This document shows positions 21,902 to 33,546 of a DNA stretch of 64,000 bases, in pieces (position 1 is the first letter of the stretch; the number at the start of each line of letters is the position of its first letter). The notes beneath the pieces were generated by a model. That model searched no databases, was not told the DNA's origin, and saw nothing but the letters and a program-made list of their open reading frames with translations. Origin of the DNA: Calamus simplicifolius. Lineage: Eukaryota > Streptophyta > Magnoliopsida > Arecales > Arecaceae. Position numbers and translations under genes: made by a program. Where the stretch lies: NCBI GenBank assembly GCA_900491605.1, contig UESW01000118.1, positions 20,983 through 84,982 of the forward strand. Direction: 5' to 3'.

Positions 21902-22552
21902 TTATTTGGTCCATTCAAAATTTTCTTTCTTAAGACAATCCGTGATTGGAGCAACAATGGTGCTAAACCCTTGGATGAATCTCCTATAGAAGGTGGCAAG
22001 ACCGTGGAAGCTATGGACGTCATGTATGTTCTTGGGTTCGGGCCACTCGACTATGGACTTAATTTTCTCGGGATCAGTAGAAACACCATTAGTAGTAACA
22101 ATGAACCCTAGAAAGGTTACTCTGTTAGTCATGAATTTGCACTTCTTCAGATTGGCATATAGATTTTCCTTTCTAAGGGTGTAACAGACTTGTCTAAGAT
22201 GATCTAAATGGTCTTCCCTAGTCTTACTATAGATGAGGATGTCATCAAAATATACTACAACAAATTTTCCCATGAAAGGTCTTAAAATTTGAGTCATGAT
22301 CCTCATAAATGTACTAGGGGCATTTGATAGACCAAAGGGCATAACCAACCACTCATAAAGACCATCCTTAGTTTTGAATGCAGTTTTCCACTCATCTCCA
22401 GGTTTGATCCTAACCTGGTGATAACCACTCTTAAGATCAATCTTGGAAAATATAGTGGCTCTGCGCATCATGTCAAGCATATCATCAAGGCGAGGGATAG
22501 GAAATCGATACTTGACCGTAATTTTATTAATGGCATGACTATCGATGCACAT
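21902..22552 (-). pseudogene. Chromovirus reverse transcriptase
   Basis: Open for 216 residues: MCIDSHAINKITVKYRFPIP, FSKIDLKSGYHQVRI, GLYEWLVMPFGLSNAPSTFM, the catalytic VVYFDDILIYS, then FLGFIVTTNGV and SFHGLATFYRRFI. All polymerase aspartates are present. A stop at 21,902 follows LKKENFEWTK and interrupts the join to RNase H. Confidence 0.92.
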
Positions 22553-22630
22553 TCTCCAAGTGCCATCCTTCTTTAGGGTCAGTAGGGCAGGTACTGCACA
22601 ATGACTTAAACTCTCCCTAATAAACTTTTT

Positions 22631-23560
22631 CTAGAGGAGATCTCCAACTTGTCTTTGTAGCTCGGCGTGCTCAGTAGGATTCATTCTATAGTGAGGTAGG
22701 TTAGGCAAGGTGGCTCTTGGGACTAGATCAATTGTATGTTGAATATCCCTAAGTGGGGGCAGGTGATTGGGTAAATCTTTCGGAAATACATCCTTAAAGT
22801 CTTCTAAGATCTTTGTGACTTCTTGAGGTGGTTCCTTAGGATCTTCATTCCGACTTTCTTTAAGCGCCAAAATCCACATAGGTGATCCTTCATTGATTTC
22901 TTTCTCTATTTCCTTGACACTGATCAAATTCATATCTTGTTTCTTCTCTTTCAAATCACTAGACCCTTTCTTGATATTGTCCTTAGGTGGGGTCGAGTTA
23001 ATGATAAGCTTTTTCCCTAGATGGTTGAAAGCACAAGAATTGAATTGACCATATAAAGTTGCATCATGATCATACAACCAAGGTCTACCCAAAATGATGC
23101 TACTTACTCCCATGGGTAATACATCGCACCAGACTTGTTCATGATAGGATTGGATTTGAATGGGAACTTGACATCTGGATTTAATGGGAATAGATGTTGA
23201 ATCTATCCAAGAAACTTTGTATGGATTGGGATGGGGAACAGGGGTCAAGCTTAAATTCTTAATGGCTTTAGTGGAAATAGCATTCACACAACTCCCATTG
23301 TCTATAATGATTTTATAAACCTTCTCCCCTATCTTAACAAATGTTTGGAGTATATTAGTTCTTCTCCAATCCTCCTTTTCCTTTGTTTGGGTCAAAATTC
23401 TAACAACACCCAAAGTCTCATCATAATCAATCTCTTCTTCCTCTTCATCATATTCATTGATCAGATTAGATTCAGCCTCATATACCTCTTTTTCAAACTC
23501 TTTAGTATCTTCAGGGTCCTCTTCAGCTAGTTTCCTATGTGTAGAGAATGGGCAGGGCAT
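22631..23560 (-). pseudogene. Chromovirus protease and linker
   Basis: A 309-residue open frame. The acidic N-terminal stretch leads to the aspartic protease at residues about 85-190, with active site IIIDNGSCVNAIS where relatives have DSG, then ILGRPWLYDHDA. The C-terminal part (PKDLPNHLPPLRDIQHTIDL) is the entry to reverse transcriptase. A stop at 22,631-22,633 cuts the frame before RT. The S-to-N change in the active triad is likely damaging. Confidence 0.85.
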
Positions 23561-24614
23561 TGGTTGGCATAGTGTCCCTTCCTGTTACATTTAAAACAAT
23601 GGACATTCGGGTTGTTACTCTTTTGAACTACAGGGGCCTTACCCTTGTCACTCGTTTGACCGGATGGGATAGTAGGAGTGGGGTGATTTGGTCGCATTTG
23701 GTTGAACCCTGTTTCTGAGTAGGGGTGCTAATCTTACTTAGTTCGGGTCTTCTGACTATCGGTCCCCTTTGAAACCTTTCACAATCTCTGGTTATTTGAT
23801 AGGCTTGGTCTAGGTCAGTGATTTCTCTTAGAAATAATTCCTTTTGAATTTCTTCACGCAAACTGGCTCTAAACCTAGACAATGTTACAGCTTCTGATTC
23901 ATCAATGTTACACCTCATCGCAAACTCATCAAACTTGGTAATATATTCAGACATAGTCTTATTGCCCTGGTATAATCTTTGCCACTGATCTAATAGTCTT
24001 TGGTGATAGGACATAGGGACATACTTTTCCCTAAGCTTGATTTTCATAGCTTTCCAAGTGGTTATGGGCATGTCTCCTCTTTGCTTAAGCATTCGCCCGA
24101 TATTCTCCCAGTATAACCTAGCCTGGCGGACTAACCTCAGTTTGGCAAACTTATACTTTCTCTCCTCGGTCATCTCATACCATTCAAAATATTGATCCAT
24201 TTCTCCCTTCCAATCAACATAAGCTTTAGGGTCTAGGCTTCCATCAAAGATAGGAGCCTCTAATCGAATGTTCCTCATGGCTCTTTCATCTTGATCTAAG
24301 TAATCCTGGTGAGGTCGCCTAGGGATACGATCAGGAGTAAAGTCAGGCCGATGGACTCGACGGGCTTCTTCCATGAAATCAGGATCAAGTCTCCTTGGAT
24401 TGTATTCAGGGATGTGCACATGATATTGGGCTCTTGGACCTCGAGGAATTGACCTAGATGATTCAAGTTCGATGGGGATCCTTTGAGGCTCTTCAAGGGT
24501 CTCAACTCTATCTTTTACTTGACCTAATTCTTTGTTGATTTGCCCTAATTGCTCAGTTACAGTGTCTAACTTTTCAGTCAGGGTCCTCATAAAGAGTTCA
24601 AGATTAGGATCCAT
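23535..24614 (-). pseudogene. Chromovirus gag
   Basis: The open frame of 328 residues starts MDPNLELFMRTLTEKLD with a leucine-rich coiled-coil N-terminus. It then has the capsid blocks LEAPIFDGSLDPKAYVDW, EMDQYFEWYEM, AKLRLVRQARLYWEN and WQRLYQGNKTMSEYITKF. A frameshift near 23,640 precedes the nucleocapsid knuckle CFKCNRKGHYANQC at about 23,565-23,605. Gag would form the particle shell and bind RNA. The frameshift separates capsid from nucleocapsid. Confidence 0.88.
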
Positions 24615-24659
24615 AGGTACAAACCAAGAAAGATAGAATTTTTGACCTATAAACCAAGA

Positions 24660-25880
24660 AGTACAAACCTAGCTTCTAGGGCTCCTAAACCTAGAAGTTC
24701 AAAATACAAGACTTGACTAGGTACTAGTTAAGGATGCAATTACCTTTGTCACTGGCCAGGTAAGAGGTGAGAATGCGGGAGGCCCCCCTTGCTTTCGCAA
24801 GGACCCAATTAAAGAACTGCAAGTCCGCTTAAGACATTTGCCATTAGACCTCTAGTCTTAGACACCAGTTTCTAAGAATAATTACAAACTCAAATAGTGC
24901 TTTGTCTCCTCTTGCACTTAAACCCGACTTGTTGGTGTCCTTAATTTAGGTGCATACTTGATTTTAATTAAGGCTTAGGTCAATGCATAATGAGGATGGT
25001 TGTTGTGGGCTAAGAAAAGGTTATTAACTCCTCCCCTTATATTATATTGAATGCCCTTAAGATAGTTTATGTATGTATGGATGCACACAATTTCAGCAAT
25101 TAACTAGCACAATCGACTAGACTTAGTACAATTAAGTGAAATTTAATCTAATTTTAAAATTCAGCAAATGCAAAATTAAATTGAGAAATTCAAATCTTGA
25201 AGTCTAGATTTCAGAAGCTAATTTTTTTTTAATTTTAAAATTTAGATTAAAATTTCATTCTTGGAGGTAAAAGTGGTTAAATAAAATTTGCAGCTTCTAA
25301 CTAACCTTCAACTAACCCAGTTTTGAAAATTTGAAATTTAAAGTTTTAAATTTTTAAAAATTTAAAATGAAAATTGAATTAGTTAGATCTCAGAGTGAAA
25401 ATCATAGATTTTGAAATTTGAATTTAATTTTTTTTTTTAAATTTGGTTGAGTAAGTTGTTATGATAGTAGTTGCTAGAAGATTCTAGTAGCTTAACAAAC
25501 TCTCTACTACCTATTTCAAAATTTAAATTTTAAATTTAAAAACCCCTCTAAATTCAAACTTTAAGTGAAAAATAACAGAATTTGAAGTCTAAATATCAGA
25601 TCTCAAATTAAAAAAAAATTATTATTTTTAAAAATCAAATTTAATGGAGGGAACCAAAACAGTCTTCCAGAAAACAACCTAATAACTCGAATTTTTTTAT
25701 TCCAAAACTCTGAAATATTTTTTTTTAATTTTATATTTTGGAACCTAAAGCCCTAAAGTGCAGCAAATAAATTTTTATTTATTTTTTAACCCTTAAAAAA
25801 ATTACAAAAAATTCATAGAAATCTCAGACTAAAACTAGAACAGAAATTCCAGCAACTTACAAGCTTAACTTAGAGACCAA
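24660..25880 (-). other. Chromovirus 5' leader, noncoding
   Basis: The segment between the primer site and gag is AT-rich with many A and T runs and no conserved frame. Long untranslated leaders are usual in these elements. Confidence 0.7.
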
Positions 25881-25881
25881 A

Positions 25882-25893
25882 GCTCTGATACCA
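25882..25893 (-). promoter_or_regulatory. Primer-binding site for initiator tRNA-Met
   Basis: Minus-strand TGGTATCAGAGC lies four bases from the 5' LTR. This 12-mer is the standard plant initiator-Met tRNA complement and fixes the orientation of the element. Confidence 0.92.
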
Positions 25894-25897
25894 AAGC

Positions 25898-27152
25898 TAA
25901 TGGGGCACGAAAAAAAAAATTAGTGGAATGAGGGGATGGTGATATGTTCTAAGTGATTGCCACCCTTAATGAATATTTGAGCCCAAGCTATGGCTGAATT
26001 CATGCATGGAAGAAATGAAGAACATCAAACCGGAAGCAGAAATCTAAACACCCTTGTGCAAGCTTCTTTCAAAGAAATAAAAAGATTAGGATCTAAAGGT
26101 ATGGAAACTTTCAAACTAAGTTAAGCCACCTTTAAAACTTCAGATCTAAAGGATCAAGAGGTTTTTTTTTTTTTCAACAATGAAGTAAGATCTTAAAGTG
26201 GAAGGGATGCACTCAACACTCAAAGAATTGAGGGTTGGTTGACAAGATCTACACTCCTTACTTAAGAACTCACCTTGGCACTTGATCCTTGACGTGGAGC
26301 CATCATCCTCAACTCTAACATCCTCAAGAGAATCTGCAAGTGATCGGAAGTAAGACCGTGGAGGCAAAGGAATTGAAGGAAATAAAAAAAATCAAACAAG
26401 GAAAGGAAGGATTTGAAAAATTTTGTTGAGACTTGGGTAGCACTTGTCCTTCTTCCTGAAACTATTATGGAACCTTGGTAGAATGGTTTAGAGTAGCAAA
26501 TTGGGCCTCTCACTCTCTCCCTCAAAGAGTGACCTAGATCTAAGACTAGGGAAACACGAGCCTCAACTCAAACCAAGAGCATCTCACCCTCTTCATACTC
26601 AAAGATGAACAAGGCACTTGGCAAAAGAAATCAAATAAACTTGATTTTATTTCTCAAACTTCATATCTACAAGAGGGAAAGCTTGGCCTATTTATAGGCC
26701 AAAGGACTTCCAGAAATTTCAGCCCAAAAAACTAAAAGATCATAACAATCTAAGGATTAGTTATGATATAGCTAACTAATTAGAATCAATCCCTAACAAA
26801 TTTGGTTGCACCAGCTTCCATGTGGCACCTCCTTAGTTTGCCATGTGTCATCATCAGATACCTCTATGTGTCCTCCAAGATTTGACTTCTAAGTTGCCAT
26901 GTGTCATCATCAGATACCTCCATGTGTCCTCCAAGATTTGACTTCCAAAGAGAAGACTTGATGTCTTGATAGCAGTGTTGACTCAAGGCCAGAAGTGTCG
27001 ATACTTTGAGACTTGGCAAAGTTGAAATTTTGTAGCATGAGTTGCCAATTGAAACTCTTGGCTCGAGTAAGTGGAACCTGCGGAAAGTAGATTAACTACA
27101 AAACCAAAGAGTATCAGTCTGAAACCTTTTCTTCTTGCTGATGTCCCCATCA
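25898..27152 (-). repeat. Chromovirus 5' LTR
   Basis: It ends in TA rather than CA at the internal junction (plus-strand TAATGGGG at 25,898), a single transition. A minus-strand TATA box, TATAAATA at 26,689-26,696, would drive the genomic transcript. Confidence 0.92.
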
Positions 27153-27880
27153 CTGAGGCTCGAGCTAAGGATTTCGTATGGAGGTCCATCATCAGCCGCT
27201 TCGGCCTTCCCCACACTATCATCACCGACAACGGGAAGCAGTTTGACAATCCCAAGTTCCGGGAGTTCTGTGAAGATCATGGCATTCTCCATCGCCTAAC
27301 TTCGGTCGGACATCCTCAAGCTAATGGAGAAGCCGAGGTAACTAACCAAACTCTCTTGCAGGGAATTAAAGCTTGGCTCAACCAAGCACAAGGCAGATGG
27401 GCAGAGGAGCTCCATCATGTACTGTTGGCATACCAAACCATTGAGAGGACTCCCACGGGCCAGACTCCCTTCAAGATGGCTTTCAGCACAGAAGCGGTTA
27501 TTCCCGTGGAGGTCGGGCTCCCCTCTCCTCGCACTAAAGGCTACTCGGAAGAATCTAATGATGAACAATCCCGAACTGATCTTGACTTGATAGAAGAAGT
27601 CAGGGAGAAAGCCCGGATCCGTATGGCGGCCTACCAACAAAGAGTCGCCCGCTATCATTCTACCAGAGCTAAAGAAAAGCTCTTCCTCCCAGGCGATCTG
27701 GTACTTCGGAAGGCATATGTCTCAAAACCTCTGGAGCAAGGAAAGCTGTCCCCTAATTGGGAGGGTCCTTATCAAATTACAGAAGTAATCAGACTCGGCA
27801 CCTATAAGCTCCAAGATCTAAATGGGAAATCCATTCCTCGGATATAGAACTCGGATAATCTCTGCGTGTATCATCAATAA
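27153..27880 (+). pseudogene. Tat1 integrase, C-terminal part
   Basis: This continues the gene cut at 18,668: TEARAKDFVWRSII, TDNGKQFDNPKF (second acidic residue), GHPQANGEAEVTN (glutamate), then TPFKMAFSTEAVIPVE and the SPNWEGPYQITEV module. A stop replaces a tryptophan codon near 27,845, just before the SDNL ending. The boundary coincides with the CTGAG duplication. Confidence 0.9.
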
Positions 27881-27987
27881 GAGTACGCTCTCCCTCTCGA
27901 ATTTACTCCGTTCATTGAATTAAAATTTTCAAAAATTCGCAAAACTTCTACCTTTACTGCCCTCTTTAATAGCTGCAATGAGAAGCA
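27881..27987 (+). other. Tat1 sequence downstream of integrase
   Basis: Short noncoding stretch between the integrase end and the first tandem array. Confidence 0.6.
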
Positions 27988-28255
27988 GGTTTATAAATCA
28001 TCGGCCGGACCGAGCGATCTCCGAACCTTGGCAGCGCCAAGTAAAATATAATCTTTTATAAATCCTCGGCTGGGCCGAGCGATCTCCGAACCTTGGTAGC
28101 GCCAAGTAAAATATAATCTTTTATAAATCTTTGGCCGGCCAAGCGATCTCCGAACCTTGGCAGCACCAAGTAAAATATAATCTTTTATAAATCCTCAGCC
28201 GGGCCGAGCGATCTCCGTACCTTGGCAGCGCCAAGTAAAATATAATCTTTTATGA
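27988..28255. repeat. 65-bp tandem array in Tat1, four units
   Basis: Four units of about 65 bp share CCGAGCGATCTCCGAACC followed by GGCAGCGCCAAGTAAAATAT. They differ by a few substitutions. Confidence 0.92.
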
Positions 28256-28289
28256 AGCCTCGGCAGAACCAAGTGATATCTTCGAATAA

Positions 28290-29530
28290 TATAAAGCCTC
28301 GGCCAAAGCAGAAGTGCGTCTCTTACTATCAAAAGCCTCGGTCAGAGCCAAAGTGCATCTCTTATTATCAAAAGCCTCGGCCAGCGCCGAAGTGCGTCTC
28401 TTATTATCAAAAGCCTCGGCCAGAGCCGAAGTGCATTTCTTATTATCAAAAGCCTCGGCCAGAGCCGAAGTGCGTCTCTTACTATCAAAAGCCTCGGCCA
28501 GAGCCAAAGTGCATCTCTTATTATCAAAAGCCTTGGCCAGAGCCGTAGTGCGTCTCTTATTATCAAAAGCCTCGGCCAGAGCCGTAGTGCGTCTCTTATT
28601 ATCAAACGTCTCTTATTATCAAAAGCCTCGGCCAGAGCCGTAGTGCGTCTCTTACTATCAAAAGCCTCGGCCAGAGCCGAAGTGCATCTCTTATTATCAA
28701 AAGCCTCGGCCAGAGCCGTAGTACGTCTCTTATTATCAAAAGCCTCGGCCAGAGCCGAAGTGCATCTCTTATTATCAAAAGCCTCGGCCAGAGCCGAAGT
28801 GCATCTCTTATTATCAAAAGCCTCGGCCAGAGCCGTAGTGCGTCTCTTACTATCAAAAGCCTCAGTCAGAGCCGAAGTGTATCTCTTATTATAAAAAGCC
28901 TCGGCCAGAGCCGTAGTGCGTCTCTTACTATCAAAAGCCTCGGCTAGAGCCGAAGTGCGTCTCTTATTATCAAAAGCCTTGGCCAGAGCCAAAGTACGTC
29001 TCTTACTATCAAAAGCCTCGGTCAGAGCCAAAGTGCATCTCTTATTATCAAAAGCCTCGGCCAGAGCCGTAGTGCGTCTCTTACTATCAAAAGCCTCGGC
29101 CAGAGCCAAAGTGCATCTCTTATTATCAAAAGCCTCGACCAGAGCCGAAGTGCATCTCTTATTATCAAAAGTCTCGGCCTGAGCCGAAGTGCGTCTCTTA
29201 TTATCAAAAGCCTCGGCCAGAGCCATAGTGCATCTCTTACTATCAAAAGCCTCAGCCAGAGCCGAAGTGCGTCTCTTATTATAAAAAGCCTCGGCCAGAG
29301 CCGTAGTGCGACTCTTACTATCAAAAGCCTCGGCTAGAGCCGAAGTGCGTCTCTTATTATCAAAAGCCTCGGCCAGAGCAGTAGTGCGTCTCTTACTATC
29401 AAAAGCCTTGGCCAGAGCCGAAGTGCATCTCTTTTTATGAAAAGCCTCGGCCAGAGCCGAAGTACGTCTCTTACTACCAAAAGCCTCGGCCAAAGCCGAA
29501 GTGCATCTCTTGTTAACAAAAACCTCAGCC
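28290..29530. repeat. 39-bp tandem array in Tat1, about 31 units
   Basis: The unit is close to AAAAGCCTCGGCCAGAGCCG followed by AAGTGCGTCTCTTATTATC, 39 bases. Because 39 is a multiple of three, all frames stay open and produce artificial 13-residue repeat proteins on both strands. Two sequence variants alternate: GCC-GAA-GTG versus GCC-GTA-GTG. One irregular short unit lies near 28,605. It lies between integrase and the antisense region. Confidence 0.95.
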
Positions 29531-30126
29531 AAGACCGAGTGACATATCAGAACCCTTGGCCAAAGCCGAATCGAATTTCTTGTTAATCTTTGAAGCCTTG
29601 GACAAAGCCAAGTGGCCCCGGTGGTTCTACAGTAACGGTAAGGCCGGTTAATTTCTGAGACATTTTAGCACAATTGATACGTCTTAGCATACTTCGGTGC
29701 AAATAAGCAATCCCTCTCTCTGCCCATCAGCGGAATTGTGCAAATCTTTCCTCCTTAGAAAAAGACCTACTTAGCCCCTTTTTGTCGGGCCGCGCCTATC
29801 TTGTGAACCAGTAAGGTCGCCCAGACCTCCCTCTGACTTGAACAGAGACCAGTGCCTCCTCTGAAGGGGGTCAAACACTATGAAAATTCCTAACAAAGGC
29901 AGTGCTACCCAAGCACAATCGAAGGTTTACGAGCCGAGCATGACTCGGTACGCCTAAAACGAGCAAGACCGCATGGTCATGCCAAAAGGGAAAAGCAAAC
30001 ATCTGTGAACATTTAAAAAAAGAAGAAAGAATAAAAAACTTTCTTTACTCCGTTAATCGGTGAGAAATACAACCTCTGAAGAGATATTACAAGTGTGCTA
30101 CGATGCAGGAAGTAAAAATAAATGAA

Positions 30127-30669
30127 TTAAAAAGCAGCTTCGACCTCTAGTGTCGCTGCAGCATCCCAAAAATCAGAGAAATCGTACGACTCTAGTTGAG
30201 TCATTGATCCCTCGAACAGACAGGCCAAAAGACCCAAACTGGGCTGAAGACCTGTGGATGCCAAGGCTGAGGGCTCCTTCCCCCTATAGTGGGATGCTGG
30301 GCTGCTAGCCGTTACCCAAAGACATAGACAGGGTACCAGCAGACCAACACCTCCCCTCATATTGGATCCCTTAGTTCATCTTGTGAGGGGAGGGGAAGTT
30401 CATGTAACCCATGAGGACGACATGTGCTTTACATATTTTGGCTGTCCCCATGGTGAACCACAAAGGACACACAGGAAGCGCATACGTGCGCTCCCTATAT
30501 GACTTCTGCGGGCCTCCCATGCGCTCTCCATACGACCTCCAAGAATTCCTTCCTTGAGGACTATCTGCTTTTCAGTAGCTTCTCCATCACCCCAGCTATC
30601 TGGGACAAGCCAGCTTTCAAAAGGGAAGCTCAGTCTCTCTACTCTCAATTTCAAGGAAACAGACGCCAT
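30127..30669 (-). pseudogene. Possible antisense transcription unit in Tat1
   Basis: A minus-strand TATA box (TATAAAAAT, 30,735-30,743) lies about 70 bases upstream of an ATG at 30,669. Two short frames follow (30,400-30,669 and 30,127-30,360). Neither matches a family I can name, and no clear splice pair joins them. The promoter-to-ATG spacing is what makes it worth noting. Confidence 0.3.
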
Positions 30670-31229
30670 GGAAACTCTTACAACTCACAGAAAAGAAAGT
30701 ATTGGGAGATAGCCTAACACGGCCCGCTCCTCCCATTTTTATAGGCAAACAGACCAGGAGCAGCCGTTAAACCAAAAAGCCCCGGGATTCAAAATGTCGT
30801 GGCCACGCTACCACGTGGCAGTTCATGATAAAAGGGCGCTGTCCAAAGCGCACCGGATGCATTTCCCAGGCCATGACGCATGACAAAGATTTCCCTCTGA
30901 TCTCGAATCAAGAGCCTTAAATGGAGGAAATCGTCCGCAGGTCCTTGAGATACGGGCGGGCCTGGGAAATCGCCCGGTGAAAACGACGCCCTCCAATGGC
31001 GAACGAATGCTTATCTCGTACGTTAAAAAGACTCGCGTTGGAGAGGACCGACAGGATAAATGACTTAGGCAAGTAACGAAGCGTCCTTTGGCAAGTTACA
31101 AAGCTATTTTATCCATCTCGACAAAAAGAAAGCCAACCCACCTTGAAAAAGACAAGGCACTGGCAGAGTAATAAAAAAGGCGCAGAAGCCAAGTACTCCT
31201 CAATAAAGACACGCCGATACCTCCTGCAT

Positions 31230-31540
31230 TGGCCCGAAGCTGAACCACCCGTTATGTTTTGGCATAAATCGAGACATCGCTTTTTTACTTCGACTCAAAG
31301 CCGAGATAGCCTCCTTACTTCAGAAAAAACCGAGGTATCCCTTTTTGATTCAGGAAAAACCGAACGTTCCCTTATTCCCTGGTCCAAACTGAGATAGCTA
31401 TTCTCGCCCTAACGCTCACGGGATACTCCTTATGCTTCGGCAAAATCGAGTGATATACTACACTCCGACTGAAACTTATGAGTTCCCCTTACCTGGGCTA
31501 AAACGGAAAAACCGTACCTTAGTCTCGACAAGATCACCAG
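31230..31540. repeat. Degenerate ~40-bp direct repeats in Tat1
   Basis: Segments containing 'aaaccgag' or 'aaagccgag', then 'ata', 'cct' and 'tt' runs recur roughly every 40 bases. Divergence is high. Confidence 0.4.
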
Positions 31541-31783
31541 AGATTCCCCGGGGGGGTGGTTCGTTTGTAAGACTCACATGATGAGAACGAACATTTCGAA
31601 GATGGCAGCGAACACGAAAGTTGCAAAAATTCTTCTTTATTCATCATAAAAGAAAAAAACAAAAGAAAAGAAAAAGACATACGAGCCCTCAACGGGGCTT
31701 ATCGTCTCCATCGGGCACTACCAAGCTCTCCCCACGCCGCAAACTTAGCTCGGCGGTAAGAATAGCAATTTGTTGCTGGAGAG

Positions 31784-32475
31784 TCACCACTTGCCCTTCC
31801 AGCTGATTGTTGATCCGACTAAGGAGCTTGTGCTCCTCGTGGAGACGACCAAGTATTCTTCGACCATCTTCCGGAGTCGGTCACGCTCCGTGAGCATTAA
31901 CAACAGGTCCTCCCTGTCGATAGTTACCGGAACGCAGCTCCAGTGGGGGCCCCCTTGCGGAAGGGCCTGCCTCCTGCGGCCATTATCGCCATTATCTGGC
32001 GCCCCAGTTGACCCCCCTTCATTTTCAGAAGACATCCTACTATCCTAAATTTTGGAAGGTCAATAGGAGAAGCGATTAATGATGGCATCCCCCCATCCAT
32101 ATTTAAACTACTTCTGGTGGGTATTTCGATCGCCCGAGCTATCAATTCCAACGTAACTATCGCGGAAACTCGCCACGCGTCACCGCCTCAGTGGGTGCTC
32201 GCTGGAAACGAAGAGTTGCACCCCCTCGCTGAGGAGGATCAATAAATAGCAACGAGGCGCTCGAGAGGCGCCCCCATCTCGGGATCAGACTCCCTTTGAT
32301 CTGCCAGACTCCTTCGAACTAAATATCCGTGAAATAACACGAAAAAGAGGAAAAAGGCTACATCTAGAGGAACTCTGTAATGGCGACGGACCCTATCCAG
32401 ATCGTCTAGGGTTACCTCAGAGGCAACATCGCCTGGACCGCTCATATTGGTTGAATGGGGGCAAAACGCAAACAA
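31784..32475 (-). pseudogene. Degenerate antisense ORF of Tat1
   Basis: Minus-strand frames at 32,239-32,475 and 31,784-32,151 include MSGPGDVASEV, DDLDRVRRHYRVP and, further down, a coiled-coil-like LLLMLTERDRLRKMVEEYL. A TATA-like TATTTAAAG lies near 32,560-32,568 on the minus strand. Layout and position resemble the antisense ORFs of Tat elements, but stops break it and family membership is inferred. Confidence 0.4.
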
Positions 32476-32821
32476 ACGAATAGGGGCTCAAAAAAGAGGG
32501 AAAAATCTCTATGACAGGGACGAAGGAGGCATTGCAGAAGGAATGTCGCCCTAGCCTTCTTTAAATAGTAAATCTAAAAAGAAACCCCAAACGCCGGAAA
32601 ATTTCAATATGGGTGCCAGAAATAAAGGAGCCCCGCCACGTAGAGCTCCCACAATCGTAGCTTACGATAAACTAGGCATCTTTTTCTCGAGCCACGATAA
32701 AAAATGATGACGAAACGATGATTTATTGTTTACGGAATTATCATTACCTGACCCATCGGATTCCCCTGAATGAGGTTATACTGAAATTCTACTCCCTATA
32801 TCCAAATTTACACTTCGAACT

Positions 32822-32838
32822 AGGGAGTGGGGGACATA
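32822..32838 (+). promoter_or_regulatory. Tat1 polypurine tract
   Basis: AGGGAGTGGGGGACATA directly precedes the 3' LTR, as required for plus-strand priming. Confidence 0.7.
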
Positions 32839-32984
32839 TGATGAGGGGTAAAATTGTTATTATATTAAGGTATGTATACATCAACAATTGGGTCAGGTCC
32901 AATCCCAACATCTCGCTAGCCAGCTGTCATAGCCACCAAGTAGCGAAGATCAATCGCCTTTAGCAAGGTTGGATCGCCCTAGTA

Positions 32985-33240
32985 ATACGAGCCATTCTCA
33001 TTTCTCGGTAAGCCGAGGTATCCATACCTCGGCGATACGAGCCATTCTTATTTCTCGATAAGTTTAGGTATCCATGCCTCGGCGATATGAGCCATTCTTA
33101 TTTCTCGGTAAGCCGAGGTATCCATGCCTCGGCGATACAAGCCATGGTTATATCTCGGTAGCCCGAGGCATCCATACTTCGGCATCACGGGCCATGATTA
33201 TATCTCGGTAACTCGAGCCGCCTTTATGCCTCAGAAAACC
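32985..33240. repeat. 50-bp tandem repeats in the Tat1 LTR
   Basis: About five diverged units contain TATTTCTCGGTAAGCCGAGG followed by TATCCATGCCTCGGCGATA. Each includes the inverted pair CCGAGG/CCTCGG. They lie in the promoter-upstream part of the LTR. Confidence 0.85.
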
Positions 33241-33536
33241 GAATTGTCCTTTGCCTTGGCCAGACCGAAGCACTCAAAATGCCTCTGCAAAATCCGGCAT
33301 GGGAGAGTCCATATTTGATGAAACAGAATAAGATTCCAAACAGAGAATCATACCCAGGAGTGGCCTAGAGCCTATGCAATCATGGAATCCCAAGGCATCA
33401 GCCAGCTCTCCTAGACGTCGATCCTCTAATTGACAAGATACATATCCTACTGATCTCGTAACAAACTCGATTCGAATCCATTTCAAATCATAATAAATTT
33501 CGGCCCTCACGACGCGCCCAAGGAATCAGGTGATCC

Positions 33537-33546
33537 TCTATAAATA
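33537..33546 (+). promoter_or_regulatory. TATA box in the Tat1 3' LTR
   Basis: CTCTATAAATACC lies about 330 bases before the LTR end, a position like that in Tat2. Confidence 0.65.

Larger units (their letters stand above)
18674..27152 (-). mobile_element. Chromovirus (Ty3/gypsy with chromodomain) nested in Tat1 integrase
   Basis: The 8.48-kb element has two LTRs of about 1.25 kb starting TGATGGGG and ending CCCCATCA. The 5-bp duplication CTGAG is exact (18,669-18,673 and 27,153-27,157). On the minus strand it runs 5' LTR, tRNA-Met primer site, gag, protease, reverse transcriptase, RNase H, integrase, chromodomain, 3' LTR. The LTRs are very similar by eye, implying a fairly recent insertion. 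Coding frames carry a few stops and frameshifts. The exact lineage within chromoviruses is not determined. Confidence 0.95.
29531..32821 (-). other. Tat1 3' internal region with degenerate antisense frames
   Basis: No sense protein is recognisable. Several short minus-strand frames and two minus-strand TATA boxes occupy the position where Tat2 has its antisense gene. The segment also holds degenerate direct repeats of about 40 bp (31,230-31,540). Confidence 0.55.

Noticed and set aside
28290..29530. CRISPR-like appearance of regularly spaced short repeats
   Set aside because: Repeats are contiguous with no unique spacers, and the genome is plant nuclear.
28250..29532. A 396-residue minus-strand frame with a 13-residue repeat and matching plus-strand frames
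   Set aside because: The 39-bp array makes all frames open. No start context, no flanking coding sequence.
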